Origin: Bacillota bacterium
Lineage (GTDB): Bacteria > Bacillota > UBA4882 > UBA8346
DNA: 64,000 nt
Direction of reading: 5' to 3'
NCBI GenBank assembly: GCA_023435225.1
Contig: JAEYRX010000004.1
Span: 56,576 to 120,575, forward strand
The notes below the pieces were generated by a model that saw nothing but the letters and a program-made list of their open reading frames with translations, did not search any database and was not told where the DNA came from. A program made the translations under genes and the position numbers. Within the stretch, counting starts at the first letter, position 1. Every line of letters begins with the position of its first letter. Positions 1-8,173 of this stretch are shown here, piece after piece.

Positions 1-84
1 ACTATATATACCGATATTATTCAAGGAAAGGCTGATTTTACCAGGGCATTCCAGCTGAGTCGTTCTCCATATTGATAAAAAAGG

Positions 85-159
85 AGCCTGGTTTCTCCAG
101 GCCAAGAATGTGTGTCGGTTTGTCGTTGACAAAAAATTAGGGGCTATTGTGGCGCCCCT
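85..159 (-). terminator. two tandem hairpins, minus-strand terminator type
   Basis: Two GC-rich stems lie close together: GCCTGG/CCAGGC at 86-102 and AGGGGC/GCCCCT at 139-159. On the minus strand each is followed by a run of T (A6 at 78-82 and 131-136 on the plus strand). They could stop transcription leaving the small gene at 618-902 or reading in from the duplicated block. No protein gene is supported in 1-617. Confidence 0.5.
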
Positions 160-228
160 GCCATACTTAAATTTTATTCTATTCCTTTCCAGGAAACTCC
201 TGCTAAAAGAATAAAAAGATTTGTTTTA

Positions 229-401
229 TCTGCCTATTCATCCTTTTCCTCTCATTATAGGGGTTTTCCCGATTGCCAAGGGGCGAACATATCCTCCCGG
301 AAAGGTTATTGCGAAGGTAGGCCGGTCCGGTATCCTTCGCCAAGACCATCCTTGACAACTGGAACCGGGAAAACGATAAGCCCCGAAGAGAAAATGGATG
401 G
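229..401. repeat. duplicated ~170-bp block, copy 1
   Basis: This block is repeated at 1078-1250 with only scattered substitutions. In this copy GCGAAGG and CCTTCGC (around positions 312-350) form a perfect 7-bp stem around a GGCCGGTCCGG core; the second copy has lost part of one arm. Neither copy has a convincing reading frame: the ~68-codon minus-strand frames are conserved only because the DNA is. Copy 2 abuts a DUF6573 gene, whereas copy 1 is followed by unrelated DNA. It may be the 5' regulatory part of a duplicated gene unit. Confidence 0.75.
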
Positions 402-566
402 GTGTTCAATACAGACCGTATTGAGTTTGAAAACTTTTTGATATTCGTAACAGGCTCATGTTATATTGCTATTAACCATAGAGGAAATCCAATTTTCGCT
501 TATTTTTATAGGGAAAAAAATAAAATGGCAGGGCTCAGGTGGGGAACGAAAAAGAGTATGGAAAGT

Positions 567-597
567 AAAAAAGGTTAGCTTATTGGCATCCTTTTTT
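567..597. terminator. bidirectional hairpin terminator
   Basis: AAAAAAGG at 567-574 pairs with CCTTTTTT at 590-597, giving a stem with T-runs on both strands. It sits just beyond the 3' end of the minus-strand gene at 618-902, so terminating that gene is its likely job. Confidence 0.45.
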
Positions 598-617
598 ATT
601 AACAAGATCCTCCAAAT

Positions 618-902
618 TTAAAATTGGAACCGAAACAAGGCAATCGATAAACCAATTAAAAGTCCTAACAAAAAAGAGCTTATAAAATTTGTTTTGATTC
701 CTAAACCAGTTTCATGAATCGATGAAGATGAATAAGAAGGGTTTTTAGTTGATTCAAAGTTTTGTGAGTTTGATTCACTTGACGTAAAGGGAATTTTTTT
801 AGTAAAGTTACTGGCGGCCTGAGACAATTTTTCCAGCATATCTTTACCAATAGAAGAATTAAGAAGTTGTATAATGGCCGTCAATTGTTCAATATTAAAC
901 AT
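618..902 (-). CDS. small tail-anchored membrane protein, unknown
   Basis: A 94-residue protein that I do not recognise. It has a polar, Ser-rich middle (about residues 35-65) and one hydrophobic segment at the C-terminus (about 72-91), so it is probably anchored by its tail with most of the chain in the cytoplasm. The start is supported by a GAAGGGAGAG ribosome-binding site about 8 bases upstream of the ATG at 902. It stands alone between hairpins, in the part of the window that looks like a mobile element. The function is unknown. Confidence 0.55.
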   Translation of the reverse strand: MFNIEQLTAIIQLLNSSIGKDMLEKLSQAASNFTKKIPFTSSESNSQNFESTKNPSYSSSSIHETGLGIKTNFISSFLLGLLIGLSIALFRFQF

Positions 903-1077
903 CGGACTGCTCTCCCTTCAACTTTAAAAAACAGACCAACCCCTGATATCAACTGATATACTTTATGAATCCCAAGCTAATAAATAACTGGGATTTTATA
1001 ATTTTAATATTAGACTTCTCTTAAAAGCCTAAGTCAAAGAATAATTCCCTAATTCTTTAACGCTTTTAAAAACCATG

Positions 1078-1250
1078 TCTGCCTATTCATCCTTTTCCTC
1101 TCATTATAGGGGTTTTCCCGATTGTCAAGGGGCGAACATATCCTCCCGGAATGGTTATTACGAAAGTAGGCCGGTCCGGTATCCTTCGCCAAGACCACCC
1201 TTGACAACTGGAATTGTGAAAACCCCAGGCCCCGAAGAGAAAAAGGATGG
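1078..1250. repeat. duplicated ~170-bp block, copy 2
   Basis: Direct repeat of 229-401. It ends at the start region of the DUF6573 gene and supplies its AAAAAGG ribosome-binding region, so it is effectively that gene's leader. The perfect stem of copy 1 is broken here (ACGAAAG in place of GCGAAGG). The rest of 903-1077 shows nothing identifiable. Confidence 0.75.
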
Positions 1251-1258
1251 TGCAAAAG

Positions 1259-1657
1259 ATGTCTAAAGTCATTGAATTGAATGAATTATTTGGGGAAGTT
1301 ATCTGTAGTTATACCAGGAAGCAAGCGCTGGAAGATGGGATGTTGGTCGATTTGAACCAATTTATCCCGCTTCCGGAATCCGGGTATAAATATCCGGTGG
1401 CTTGTACCGTTGCCGTATGGGGGATCATTGAAACTGCGGTAAAGAACCCTAAATACGGTAATGATTACGCCGGAATTGTTTGGGATATCCTGCAAATGTC
1501 CCGGAATTGCCCGACTAAAAAATGGTCGACCGGTTGTTTGTTTCAAGTGGTTATTATCGGGGCCGGTCCGAAAAAGATATTCACCTTCAAAATCGAGTGC
1601 GGTTCGGGGGATCAAGGGGAGCCAGTCTTGACGATTATGTTGCCGGAAGAAGATTAG
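1259..1657 (+). CDS. DUF6573 family protein
   Basis: A 132-residue cytoplasmic protein matching DUF6573, a family of unknown function known mostly from plasmids, integrative elements and phages. The hallmark is the N-terminal run ELFGEVICSYTRKQALEDGM, followed by the VDLNQF and YPVACT segments. An ATG at 1247 is possible, but the AAAAGG motif at 1242-1246 touches it, so the ATG at 1259 is more likely. The gene directly follows a duplicated block (1078-1250), ends in a strong terminator (1667-1697), and has a degenerate second copy at 4003-4396. The family assignment is recalled from its sequence pattern, not searched. Confidence 0.75.
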   Translation: MSKVIELNELFGEVICSYTRKQALEDGMLVDLNQFIPLPESGYKYPVACTVAVWGIIETAVKNPKYGNDYAGIVWDILQMSRNCPTKKWSTGCLFQVVIIGAGPKKIFTFKIECGSGDQGEPVLTIMLPEED

Positions 1658-1666
1658 AAAGTTGAA

Positions 1667-1697
1667 GCCGGAGGGGAGATCCTTTCCGGTTTTTTTA
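1667..1697 (+). terminator. rho-independent terminator of the DUF6573 gene
   Basis: CCGGA (1668-1672) and TCCGG (1685-1689) form the stem core and are followed by seven T. The same GGAGGGGAGA..CC hairpin, less well preserved, follows the pseudogene (about 4403-4440) and the acetyltransferase gene (about 5172-5202). This suggests a terminator copied along with the gene unit. Confidence 0.7.
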
Positions 1698-1742
1698 TGT
1701 TTATATAAACCCCATAAAATCAGCTTCCTGTCATTTAATTCA

Positions 1743-3101
1743 CTATATTTTAAATAGTTTAATTGCAAAGTCCAATTCCACATCTTTTCCATTCAAATAT
1801 TCTTGGATTGTCGGAGTAACAACATAATCCGGAGATATTCCTCTTCCGAAAGGCAATCCTGAAACATCAGTACGGTATATTCGGGATGATATTTCTAAAT
1901 TTAATTTAGTATTTGCTAAGGTAAAGTCTTTATAATTTACAGTGTAACCCTGACAAATATAAGAGCCTCCGGTTTCTTCTCCAATAAAAATCCCAATTTT
2001 ATTTGATTTTAACACTGAACATAAAAGGCCGGTTGCCGAATAGCTTCCACCATTGATTAGAATATATAAATTGCCTTTAAAGGAATTTTTGGCCGGTTTT
2101 ATCTTTAAAAAATCGTTTTTCGAATTTCCTGCTCCGAAAGTTGGAACAAAATAAGGAGTTTGTTTTGCGATAAGGTGAGAAAAAAGATAGGTTGAACAAT
2201 CATCATAACCACCCTTGTTATAACGCAAATCCAGGATTAGATTAGTTATTTTATGCTCTTTAATTCTTTTAAAAAATTCATCTATATAGTTTTTAAAGTT
2301 TTGGATCTCTTCCGGCTTGTAAAAACCAAATGACGGCACTTTTAGAATTGCATAGTTATTATTAATAATTTGGTTATCCAATGGTGATTTATATGGTAAC
2401 TGGTTTTTAGTAAACACCTTTGGTAATAAAACTCCGGGAATAGATTTTTTATCAATATCACCGTTGTTCGGGTTTCTATATGTTATTACAAACTCTTCCG
2501 AATCATCAATATAATAATAATAAAGCTGAGCAAATAGGAAATTGATCTTATAGTACTTATGCGTTAAATTTTGGCCATCGGAAGATACATTAGCAAGTAA
2601 AACACTGATAATATCTTTAATATCTTTTCCGTTAATATTTAGAATTTCCGAGCCCAAAGGAATACCGATGTTAAAATAATCTTTATAAACATATATTTTA
2701 TTATTTATTAGCTTAATAGTAAGCGGAAAAACTTGTCGTTTACTGAAGATATTATTTATATATGTATTGGAAAGGCTTATTGATGAATGGGCACAGTTCA
2801 ATTTAGAAACAAGTGGCGATACTACCCGGTAAAACTCCAATTCATTCATACCATCATGCAATAAAGACCTCCGGGCGGACGCTAAGTCATTAAATTCATC
2901 CATTTTAACAAATACTTTAGAGTGATATGAATTAATAAGTTTAATAAGTAAATCATAGTCTTCCTGGACTTCGCCTAAAGAAAAGGACTTTTCCTTCTGT
3001 GGTAAACTTGTTCCATTAGCTAAACTGTTGGGACTAATGAATATGGTAGTTAAGAATATGCAAAAAATGAAATATTTCCATCGAGCCAAATAAACACTCA
3101 T
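1743..3101 (-). CDS. secreted S41 family peptidase (tail-specific protease-like)
   Basis: A 452-residue protein with an N-terminal signal peptide or anchor (residues 8-28) and an S41 C-terminal-processing-peptidase fold. The core has the strand-forming NLILDLRYNKGG and the nucleophile segment GGSYSATG, where the second Ser is the expected catalytic serine, followed by EETGG. The region before it (about 100-190) is where these enzymes carry a degenerate PDZ or N-terminal domain. The start follows AAAGGAG with 7-base spacing. It probably acts outside the cytoplasmic membrane. The downstream neighbour on the same strand is an S51-type peptidase. Confidence 0.85.
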   Translation of the reverse strand: MSVYLARWKYFIFCIFLTTIFISPNSLANGTSLPQKEKSFSLGEVQEDYDLLIKLINSYHSKVFVKMDEFNDLASARRSLLHDGMNELEFYRVVSPLVSKLNCAHSSISLSNTYINNIFSKRQVFPLTIKLINNKIYVYKDYFNIGIPLGSEILNINGKDIKDIISVLLANVSSDGQNLTHKYYKINFLFAQLYYYYIDDSEEFVITYRNPNNGDIDKKSIPGVLLPKVFTKNQLPYKSPLDNQIINNNYAILKVPSFGFYKPEEIQNFKNYIDEFFKRIKEHKITNLILDLRYNKGGYDDCSTYLFSHLIAKQTPYFVPTFGAGNSKNDFLKIKPAKNSFKGNLYILINGGSYSATGLLCSVLKSNKIGIFIGEETGGSYICQGYTVNYKDFTLANTKLNLEISSRIYRTDVSGLPFGRGISPDYVVTPTIQEYLNGKDVELDFAIKLFKI

Positions 3102-3149
3102 ATTGATACTCCTTTGTTCACTCTATTTTTCCATAATATCTCCATACAA

Positions 3150-3800
3150 TTAATCCAATTTGACCGAGCCGTTTTCTATCTTAAGAATATCTCCATAAAA
3201 ATTCATTTTGTTATCTTCAATAACTATACCATCGCCATCTTTACACGAGTATACTGTTTTTTGAGATGTTTTAGAGTATTGTTTTACCTCATCCAAGTAT
3301 TTAAAATCAGTATTCCAATGTGGCATAAATTCAAAATTAATCAAATCCAATGCTTGAGTATTTTTTAGGTCAATAAAATTATCATCTCCAAATTGTGCAA
3401 TATCAATGGTTTGTGACATTAATATACTTCCTGCGCTCACTCCAATTAAAACTTTGCCCTCTAAAACATAGTTTTGTAATAACGAAATAAAATTTCTCTT
3501 TTGCAGGGATGATAAAAACCAATATGTATTACCTCCCGAAAGATGGATTGCATCACAACATAATAAATCATCAATTTTGGTCTCGTCAAATTCTTTATCT
3601 AAATCGAAATATAAAAGACTTTCTATTCCTAGTTTTTTATAATATTCAACCTTCGGATTATAATATTTTCTAGTTATATCTGAAGCGGATGCTATATAAC
3701 CAATTTTTGGGTTATCCTTATCTATTAACCTTAAAAGCTCAAGATCAATCTTTTTATTCTCATCAATCATCTGATCACTATATAAAACAAGCTTTTTCAT
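3150..3800 (-). CDS. peptidase E-like (S51) type 1 glutamine amidotransferase-fold protein
   Basis: A 216-residue cytoplasmic protein of the S51 dipeptidase E family. The nucleophile elbow is GVSAGSIL, preceded by HLSGGNTYWF, which is typical of the family, with a later H in the FMPHWNTD segment. Peptidase E cleaves Asp-Xaa dipeptides; many clostridial relatives are only annotated as Type 1 glutamine amidotransferase-like. The start follows AGAGGT. It lies upstream of the S41 gene on the same strand with a 48-base gap, so the two may be co-transcribed. Confidence 0.85.
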   Translation of the reverse strand: MKKLVLYSDQMIDENKKIDLELLRLIDKDNPKIGYIASASDITRKYYNPKVEYYKKLGIESLLYFDLDKEFDETKIDDLLCCDAIHLSGGNTYWFLSSLQKRNFISLLQNYVLEGKVLIGVSAGSILMSQTIDIAQFGDDNFIDLKNTQALDLINFEFMPHWNTDFKYLDEVKQYSKTSQKTVYSCKDGDGIVIEDNKMNFYGDILKIENGSVKLD

Positions 3801-4002
3801 AAATAACCTCTTTTAGTTTGACTTAATAGCCGGAAGAACACGGAGATTCATGTATAGTTGATAACTTGCTTAAATACGACATATAATCGTTTGCAATTAA
3901 AATTAATTTAATGACAAAGCTATTTACTATTTATTTTCTAGAGTATTCTGTAATCTTACATTTTTTCCTTCTTTTTCATATCGCAATGACATAAACACAT
4001 AA

Positions 4003-4396
4003 GGGCGAAGTATTGATTAATTTGAATCAATTTATCAAGCTTCCGGAATTCGGGTACAAATATCCAGTAGCAGTCCGTAGCCGTAAGGGGAATTATCGAA
4101 AGCGCGGTAAAGAACCAGAATTATAAGTCGTCCACTCCAGCTTCCACTTGACCTAAGCAAGTTAAAAACTTAGATGTCATGGAGCGACAAGCATCGATAG
4201 CATTATCTAGGGAATTGTTTGGGATATCATGCAAATGTCCCGGAATTGACCAACTAAAAAATGGTCTACCGGTTGTTTGTTTCAAGTCGGTGTTATCGGG
4301 GCCGGTCTGAAAAAAATATTCACTTATAAAATTGAGTGCGGTCCAGGGGATGAAGGGGAGCCGGTTTTGACAATTATGTTGCCGGAGGAAGATTAG
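4003..4396 (+). pseudogene. degenerate copy of the DUF6573 gene
   Basis: The DNA aligns with 1330-1657 of the intact DUF6573 gene: the Asn-Gln-Phe-Ile segment, the GYKYP segment, the VWDI..MSRN segment and the LTIMLPEED end are all readable. It lacks the first quarter of the gene. Small indels shift the frame near 4070-4100, and about 85 unrelated bases (roughly 4127-4212) interrupt the middle. It keeps the same stop codon and a weakened version of the same terminator. The remainder of the 3801-4604 gap shows nothing else recognisable. Confidence 0.85.
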
Positions 4397-4604
4397 AGAA
4401 CAGAAGCCGGAGGGGAGAAATCCTCTCTGGCTTTGATTATTTTAAAGGTTAATCTCTAATAATATTTTTAATTTGTAGTATTGTATGAAAAGATATTTTA
4501 TAATGAATTAAAGATTTCCTAATTTCTCTAAACCATTATAGGGATTAGTCCAAGTAGTATAATACCGTTTTCATTTATTTTGATTTTTAGGAGTATTAAT
4601 ATCA

Positions 4605-5138
4605 ATGATGCCTAACGAAAACTGCTTAACCCAATATGATAGCTGGCTTACACTTAAGGATGGGCGGAAGGTTTTTATCAGACCTATTCAACAAAAGGAT
4701 GAAAATCTTATTATTGATTTGTTTAAAAGACTTTCTCCACACTCCATATACTTGCGTTTTCTTGGGCAACTTAATAATCTTCCAAAAGAATTACTGTATC
4801 AATTTACTCATATAAACTATAATAGTGATTTTGCCCTTGCTGGAATTATTAAAGAAGATGGTAAGGATGCCATTGTTGGAACATCCCGTTATGCTTATTC
4901 CTCAACTGATAATGTTACCGAACTTGCAGTTACAGTCCGTGATGATTGGCAGCATTTCGGCTTGGGTAAATTATTATTAAAAAGAATTGTTGAGATTGGA
5001 AAAGAGCATGGGATCTATCGTTTCGGGGGTATGATAGAACCGCGGAACAAGATAATTAAACAGATTCTGTTGGACCTTGGGTATAAAGTAAAATATTCTT
5101 TAAAAGAAGGAGCTTTTCAAGTGGAGATTTTCGTATAG
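4605..5138 (+). CDS. GNAT family N-acetyltransferase
   Basis: A 177-residue cytoplasmic GNAT enzyme transferring an acyl group from acyl-CoA to an unknown amine. Around residues 20-60 it has the GRKVFIRPIQQKDE..LSPHSIYLRF pattern found in the acetyltransferase domain of protein lysine acetyltransferases (Pat-like), and the CoA-binding motif is DDWQHFGLGKLLL. Two ATG codons in a row (4605, 4608) follow AGGAG. A protein acetyltransferase role is possible but unproven. It is a single gene followed by a hairpin terminator of the type seen after the DUF6573 gene. Confidence 0.85.
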   Translation: MMPNENCLTQYDSWLTLKDGRKVFIRPIQQKDENLIIDLFKRLSPHSIYLRFLGQLNNLPKELLYQFTHINYNSDFALAGIIKEDGKDAIVGTSRYAYSSTDNVTELAVTVRDDWQHFGLGKLLLKRIVEIGKEHGIYRFGGMIEPRNKIIKQILLDLGYKVKYSLKEGAFQVEIFV

Positions 5139-5234
5139 GGGCACAAGGAGGAACGAGTCGACAAGGGCCATTAAGAGGGGAGAGATCCGCTCTAGTTTTT
5201 TTGTTAAAGGATTGACTCATAGGAGTATATTTAA

Positions 5235-5474
5235 TTAAAGCATATTTAATGTATTATTTCGCCAGGCGTATCTCGTTCGAGATTTATATACAGGCATCAA
5301 GATTCGATGATATTCAGCTATTAAAAGATCAAGTTCCTGGCTCACCGCTAAAATATCATCATCAGTAACTCTGCGTTCTTCCCAAAGGCGCTTAAGATGA
5401 GCTTGGCCTTTTGTTATCGATGAATGAAGAAAAAATATATGATCAATGTTTTCTTGCAAGTTTTTTAGTCCCAT
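5235..5474 (-). CDS. Spo0E-like aspartyl-phosphate phosphatase
   Basis: About 79 residues with the Spo0E family signature SQELDLLIAEY preceded by LKRLWEERRVTDDDIL. Family members form a two-helix hairpin that dephosphorylates Spo0A~P or a related response regulator, delaying sporulation. The open frame extends back to 5585, but that stretch runs through the HU terminator, so translation more likely starts at the ATG at 5474. No clear ribosome-binding site precedes it. A second Spo0E-like gene lies at 7210. The extended C-terminal tail after the signature (about 15 residues) is unusual for this short family. Confidence 0.7.
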   Translation of the reverse strand: MGLKNLQENIDHIFFLHSSITKGQAHLKRLWEERRVTDDDILAVSQELDLLIAEYHRILMPVYKSRTRYAWRNNTLNML

Positions 5475-5566
5475 AATTTTACAATAAACCAAAATGTAAT
5501 GGGAGTCAAGGATAATTTTATGAAAGATTAGTGTAACGGGACCATCATTAAAGGTGGCTACAATAT

Positions 5567-5592
5567 AAAAAACCCGTCCTGTCAAGGGCGGG
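5567..5592 (-). terminator. terminator of the HU gene
   Basis: The stem CCCGTCC (5573-5579) with GGGCGGG (5586-5592) is followed on the minus strand by six T (A run at 5567-5572). It lies 10 bases past the HU stop codon. It also argues against coding in this stretch, helping to place the Spo0E-like start downstream. Confidence 0.75.
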
Positions 5593-5601
5593 CTATCTTT
5601 T

Positions 5602-5880
5602 TTATTTCTTTGCTACTGCATCTTTTAAAGCTTTTCCGGCTTTAAATACTGGTACTTTCCGGGCGGCAATATTGATTTCTTTGCCTGTTTGGGGATTTCG
5701 ACCCTTCCGAGCGGCCCGCTTTCTTACATCGAAACTGCCGAAACCAACCAGAGTAACTTTGTCGCCTTTAGCAAGAGCTCCGCTGATGGCTGCAATAACA
5801 GCATCAATGGCATTACCGGAATCTTTCTTGGTTAATTTAGTTTTTGCTGCTACTTTGTCGATGAGTTCAGTTTTGGTCAA
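5602..5880 (-). CDS. hup: HU family DNA-binding protein
   Basis: A 92-residue nucleoid protein of normal HU length. It starts [14 protein letters not shown] and has the core [22 protein letters not shown] and the beta-arm segment [21 protein letters not shown], all standard. It bends and compacts DNA as a dimer. The start has a strong TAGGAGG site and a dedicated terminator follows, so it is monocistronic and probably well expressed. HU genes are normally chromosomal housekeeping genes but also occur on plasmids and phages, so this gene does not exclude a mobile origin for the region. Confidence 0.95.
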   Translation of the reverse strand: MTKTELIDKVAAKTKLTKKDSGNAIDAVIAAISGALAKGDKVTLVGFGSFDVRKRAARKGRNPQTGKEINIAARKVPVFKAGKALKDAVAKK

Positions 5881-6029
5881 AATAAACGCCTCCTAGTTAA
5901 TATTGTTGATAAAAGTCTTGATAGTATTAATTCTTGTTCTAACTATGTAACTATTCGGCAGATATTTCAGTAGCCTTTAGTATATTTTTTATGAAGAAAC
6001 TCTTATATAGAGAGATTGATATGGTCTAC

Positions 6030-6293
6030 TTACTTTTTCATATAGGGGCTGCTTACTTCTATAGGGTTAAAGAATGCGGCGATGTCGATCTCCAATCCTT
6101 CGGCAATCCTGTATAACATGTCCAAAGAAAGAGATGTATTGGCTTGGGGTGCCTCTATTTTACTGATATGACTCACACTGACCTCTATCTTTTCAGCGAG
6201 AGCCTCCTGCGATAATCCACGGAGGTTACGGTAAAAAGCTATTTTTCTTCCGATCTCTCTATGTTGTTCTATAAACTTTTTTTGTCTACGCAA
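6030..6293 (-). CDS. XRE family helix-turn-helix regulator
   Basis: About 87 residues. The Cro/CI-type HTH is REIGRKIAFYRNLRGLSQEALAEKIEVSVSHISKIE, followed by the helix LDMLYRIAEGLEIDIAAFF. There is no ATG near the domain. A TTG at 6293 sits 9 bases after a perfect AGGAGGT and is the likely start; the upstream open frame to 6479 overlaps the divergent promoter and is probably not translated. It is divergently arranged with the GGDEF gene, so it may control that gene and itself through the TTGCA/TGCAA palindrome at 6366-6382. Confidence 0.8.
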   Translation of the reverse strand: MRRQKKFIEQHREIGRKIAFYRNLRGLSQEALAEKIEVSVSHISKIEAPQANTSLSLDMLYRIAEGLEIDIAAFFNPIEVSSPYMKK

Positions 6294-6365
6294 CGACTGT
6301 ACACCTCCTGCGTTTATTATAGATGGAGAGAAATGCAAATGCACTTCATATATGGTGAAATAATC

Positions 6366-6395
6366 TTGCATTAATTTTGCAATACATGGTATAAT
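6366..6395 (+). promoter_or_regulatory. promoter of the diguanylate cyclase gene with overlapping palindrome
   Basis: TTGCAT (6366-6371), 18 bases, then TATAAT (6390-6395). The -35 lies inside an inverted repeat TTGCA..TGCAA (6366-6382), a plausible operator for the divergent XRE regulator. The leader to the cyclase start is about 75 bases. Confidence 0.5.
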
Positions 6396-6473
6396 ATGGA
6401 TGAGTTCTGGTTGAGCTGATTGACATTTTATAAGCTCTCTTCGGTATAGATAGCGAAAGATAGAGTGGTGAAT

Positions 6474-7139
6474 ATGCAAATTTTTTATTATTATGCGCCT
6501 TTAATAATTACAATATTGGGAATTTCGCTAGGTTTGGTCGGATATTACCTGGATATAATTTGTCCGGTAAATTGCAGAGGCTTATTATGGATGGGAATAA
6601 CATTCATATTGGCCCTAGGGGGATTAATTATCGGAGTTTTAATTAAAAAACTAAGTATTAGCTCCCATACTGATTTTTTGACTGGTTTACGCAATCGAAG
6701 GTATTTTCATTCAAAGCTGAATAAGGAAGAAGCACGGGCGGCTAGAAATAAAACGTCATTATGCATTGCTATGATTGACGTGGATAATTTTAAAACAATC
6801 AATGATAATCATGGCCATATTGTTGGAGACAAGATAATATCTGACCTTGCCGGAATATTAAAGAAAAATACCAGAAGTACGGATATTGTTGCCCGTTGGG
6901 GCGGAGACGAGTTCGCCATAATTTTCTCGGAAACTTCTTTAACAGATGCCTATGAGATTATAGAGAGAATACGCCATAAGATTGAAGCTAGATATCGTTC
7001 CTCGTATGGTCTTACTATCAGCGCTGGAATTATTGAACTGGAGCCGGACCAGGATTTAAAAGAATTACTAACCAAAGCGGATCAAGCTTTATATAAAGCG
7101 AAAGCAGAAAAGAATTCAGTTATTAAGGTAAATAGTTGA
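6474..7139 (+). CDS. membrane-bound diguanylate cyclase (GGDEF)
   Basis: About 221 residues. Two N-terminal membrane segments (roughly residues 5-25 and 38-58) have almost no loop for sensing and are followed directly by a GGDEF domain. The domain has the start motif DFLTGLRNRRYF, the metal and substrate segment IDVDNFKTINDNHGH, and an intact RWGGDEF active site, so it should make cyclic di-GMP from two GTP. No RxxD inhibitory site is seen five residues before GGDEF. The ATG at 6474 is chosen; GTG codons at 6465 and 6468 are alternatives. Divergent from an XRE regulator. Confidence 0.88.
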   Translation: MQIFYYYAPLIITILGISLGLVGYYLDIICPVNCRGLLWMGITFILALGGLIIGVLIKKLSISSHTDFLTGLRNRRYFHSKLNKEEARAARNKTSLCIAMIDVDNFKTINDNHGHIVGDKIISDLAGILKKNTRSTDIVARWGGDEFAIIFSETSLTDAYEIIERIRHKIEARYRSSYGLTISAGIIELEPDQDLKELLTKADQALYKAKAEKNSVIKVNS

Positions 7140-7143
7140 GGTA

Positions 7144-7198
7144 AGGGAGTTTCATATTGTATTCAAATATTTTATTTTAGATTATTATGAAAATCACT
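7144..7198. repeat. short form of the AGGGAGTTTCAT inverted repeat (family C)
   Basis: AGGGAGTTTCAT followed by TTGTATTCAAAT and closed by ATTATGAAAATC. These are the two outer arms of the family C element seen in full at 36469-36656, without the central core. It lies between the GGDEF and Spo0E-like genes. Confidence 0.6.
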
Positions 7199-7209
7199 CG
7201 AGGTATCAA

Positions 7210-7392
7210 GTGGGACGTCAATCAGGAAAAAATACTGTTTCTTTAGAAATACTCCAGGAGCAAATCAAAACCGCCCGAAATCGGATGCAACAATTATGGA
7301 ACGAAAAAGGGTATACCGATATCGAAGTTTTAAACGCCAGCATTGAATTGGATTGCTTATTAAATAAATATCATCGATTAACTGGCATTTAA
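7210..7392 (+). CDS. Spo0E-like aspartyl-phosphate phosphatase
   Basis: A 60-residue protein of the size typical for Spo0E/YnzD-like phosphatases. It has LQEQIKTARNRMQQLWNEKG and the signature SIELDCLLNKYHRL. The expected target is a phosphorylated response regulator such as Spo0A. It starts at a GTG with GAGGT five bases upstream. It is the second member of this family within 2 kb and sits next to a diguanylate cyclase gene, which suggests a small lifestyle-control island. Good family match; the target is inferred. Confidence 0.8.
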   Translation: MGRQSGKNTVSLEILQEQIKTARNRMQQLWNEKGYTDIEVLNASIELDCLLNKYHRLTGI

Positions 7393-7435
7393 GGAAATAA
7401 ATAGGCTTAATAAAAAAATGGGGAGGGTGTCTATA

Positions 7436-7591
7436 ATGGCGGGAGTAAAGATTAGTTATAAGATTAAGGGGGAAAAGGGAAGTCAAGAATGCTATACACT
7501 CGAAACTTTAGAATTATTGATAAAGGAGATTAAGACTTGTGAGGAGATATCGGGCAAAAAGGCTAAGATGGAACTGGAACTATGTGAATGA
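7436..7591 (+). CDS. small unknown protein (51 aa)
   Basis: A 51-codon frame starting with ATG at 7436, preceded by GGAGG at 7422-7426 (9-base spacing). The sequence begins MAGVKISYKIKGEKGSQECY and continues with a Lys/Glu-rich helical stretch. It is highly charged with no membrane segment. It resembles small accessory proteins of mobile elements only in size and composition, and I do not recognise the family. It is 44 bases downstream of the Spo0E-like gene and may be co-transcribed with it. Confidence 0.5.
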   Translation: MAGVKISYKIKGEKGSQECYTLETLELLIKEIKTCEEISGKKAKMELELCE

Positions 7592-7611
7592 AATGGAGCC
7601 AGACTGAATCT

Positions 7612-8118
7612 TTATTTTTTCTCCAACTCCTTTACTTTCATTTCCATTGCCTTTAATTCCTGCTCTTTCAGCTTTTTATACTGTTCCACAACCATTTTGG
7701 AGAGGACAACTATCAATACTTTATATTCCTCTGGTAATTCTTCATGTTCACCCATTTTAGCCAGACATTCAATCGTCTCTTTAGGCTCTTTACCTTCAAG
7801 AATTTGGTCAATAGCGGAAAATATAATGCTTAAAATTTCATATTCCTGCTCAGTACAGCCGGAAAGCCTTTTTCTATCTAATTCAGTTAACCGGTGAAGC
7901 ATTCTATCATTGGTCCTACCGGTGAGATAGTCCAGACTGACATTAAAAAAGTCAGCTATTTTAACTAAAGTGTCAACGGGAGGTAATTGGTTTCCACCTT
8001 CATAAGCGGTTATACTAGGGCGTTTAATATTTATCTCTTCGGCTAACTCGGGTTGAGTTAGTCTTTTCTTTTCCCGTAATTCACGGATATGAGTTCCGAT
8101 GATTTCTTTGATATCCAT
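7612..8118 (-). CDS. XRE family repressor with C-terminal helical domain
   Basis: A 168-residue regulator. Residues 5-65 are a Cro/CI HTH (IGTHIRELREKKRLTQPELAEEINIKRPSITAYE, then DTLVKIADFFNVSLDYLTGRT). The rest is a charged helical region ending in a Lys/Glu coiled-coil-like tail. It has no peptidase domain, so it is not LexA-like. It is transcribed divergently from tubRZ. The 19-bp palindrome at 8174-8192 covers the tubRZ -35 box and is a good candidate operator, making this a likely repressor of the partition operon (inference). Confidence 0.85.
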   Translation of the reverse strand: MDIKEIIGTHIRELREKKRLTQPELAEEINIKRPSITAYEGGNQLPPVDTLVKIADFFNVSLDYLTGRTNDRMLHRLTELDRKRLSGCTEQEYEILSIIFSAIDQILEGKEPKETIECLAKMGEHEELPEEYKVLIVVLSKMVVEQYKKLKEQELKAMEMKVKELEKK

Positions 8119-8173
8119 AATAACACCTCAATGTTATTTTACTTTAATGATTCATTATCTGCAATCACTAAAA

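Noticed and set aside
203..409. Minus-strand frame of 68 codons, with a sister frame at 1049-1255
   Set aside because: The frames agree because the DNA is duplicated. The peptides show no domain, and the frames overlap a hairpin and the leader of the DUF6573 gene.
1286..1792. 168-codon minus-strand frame
   Set aside because: It lies wholly opposite the DUF6573 gene and its terminator; the plus-strand product matches a known family and this one does not.
5475..5585. N-terminal extension of the Spo0E-like protein
   Set aside because: This stretch contains the HU terminator hairpin, and the family has no such extension.
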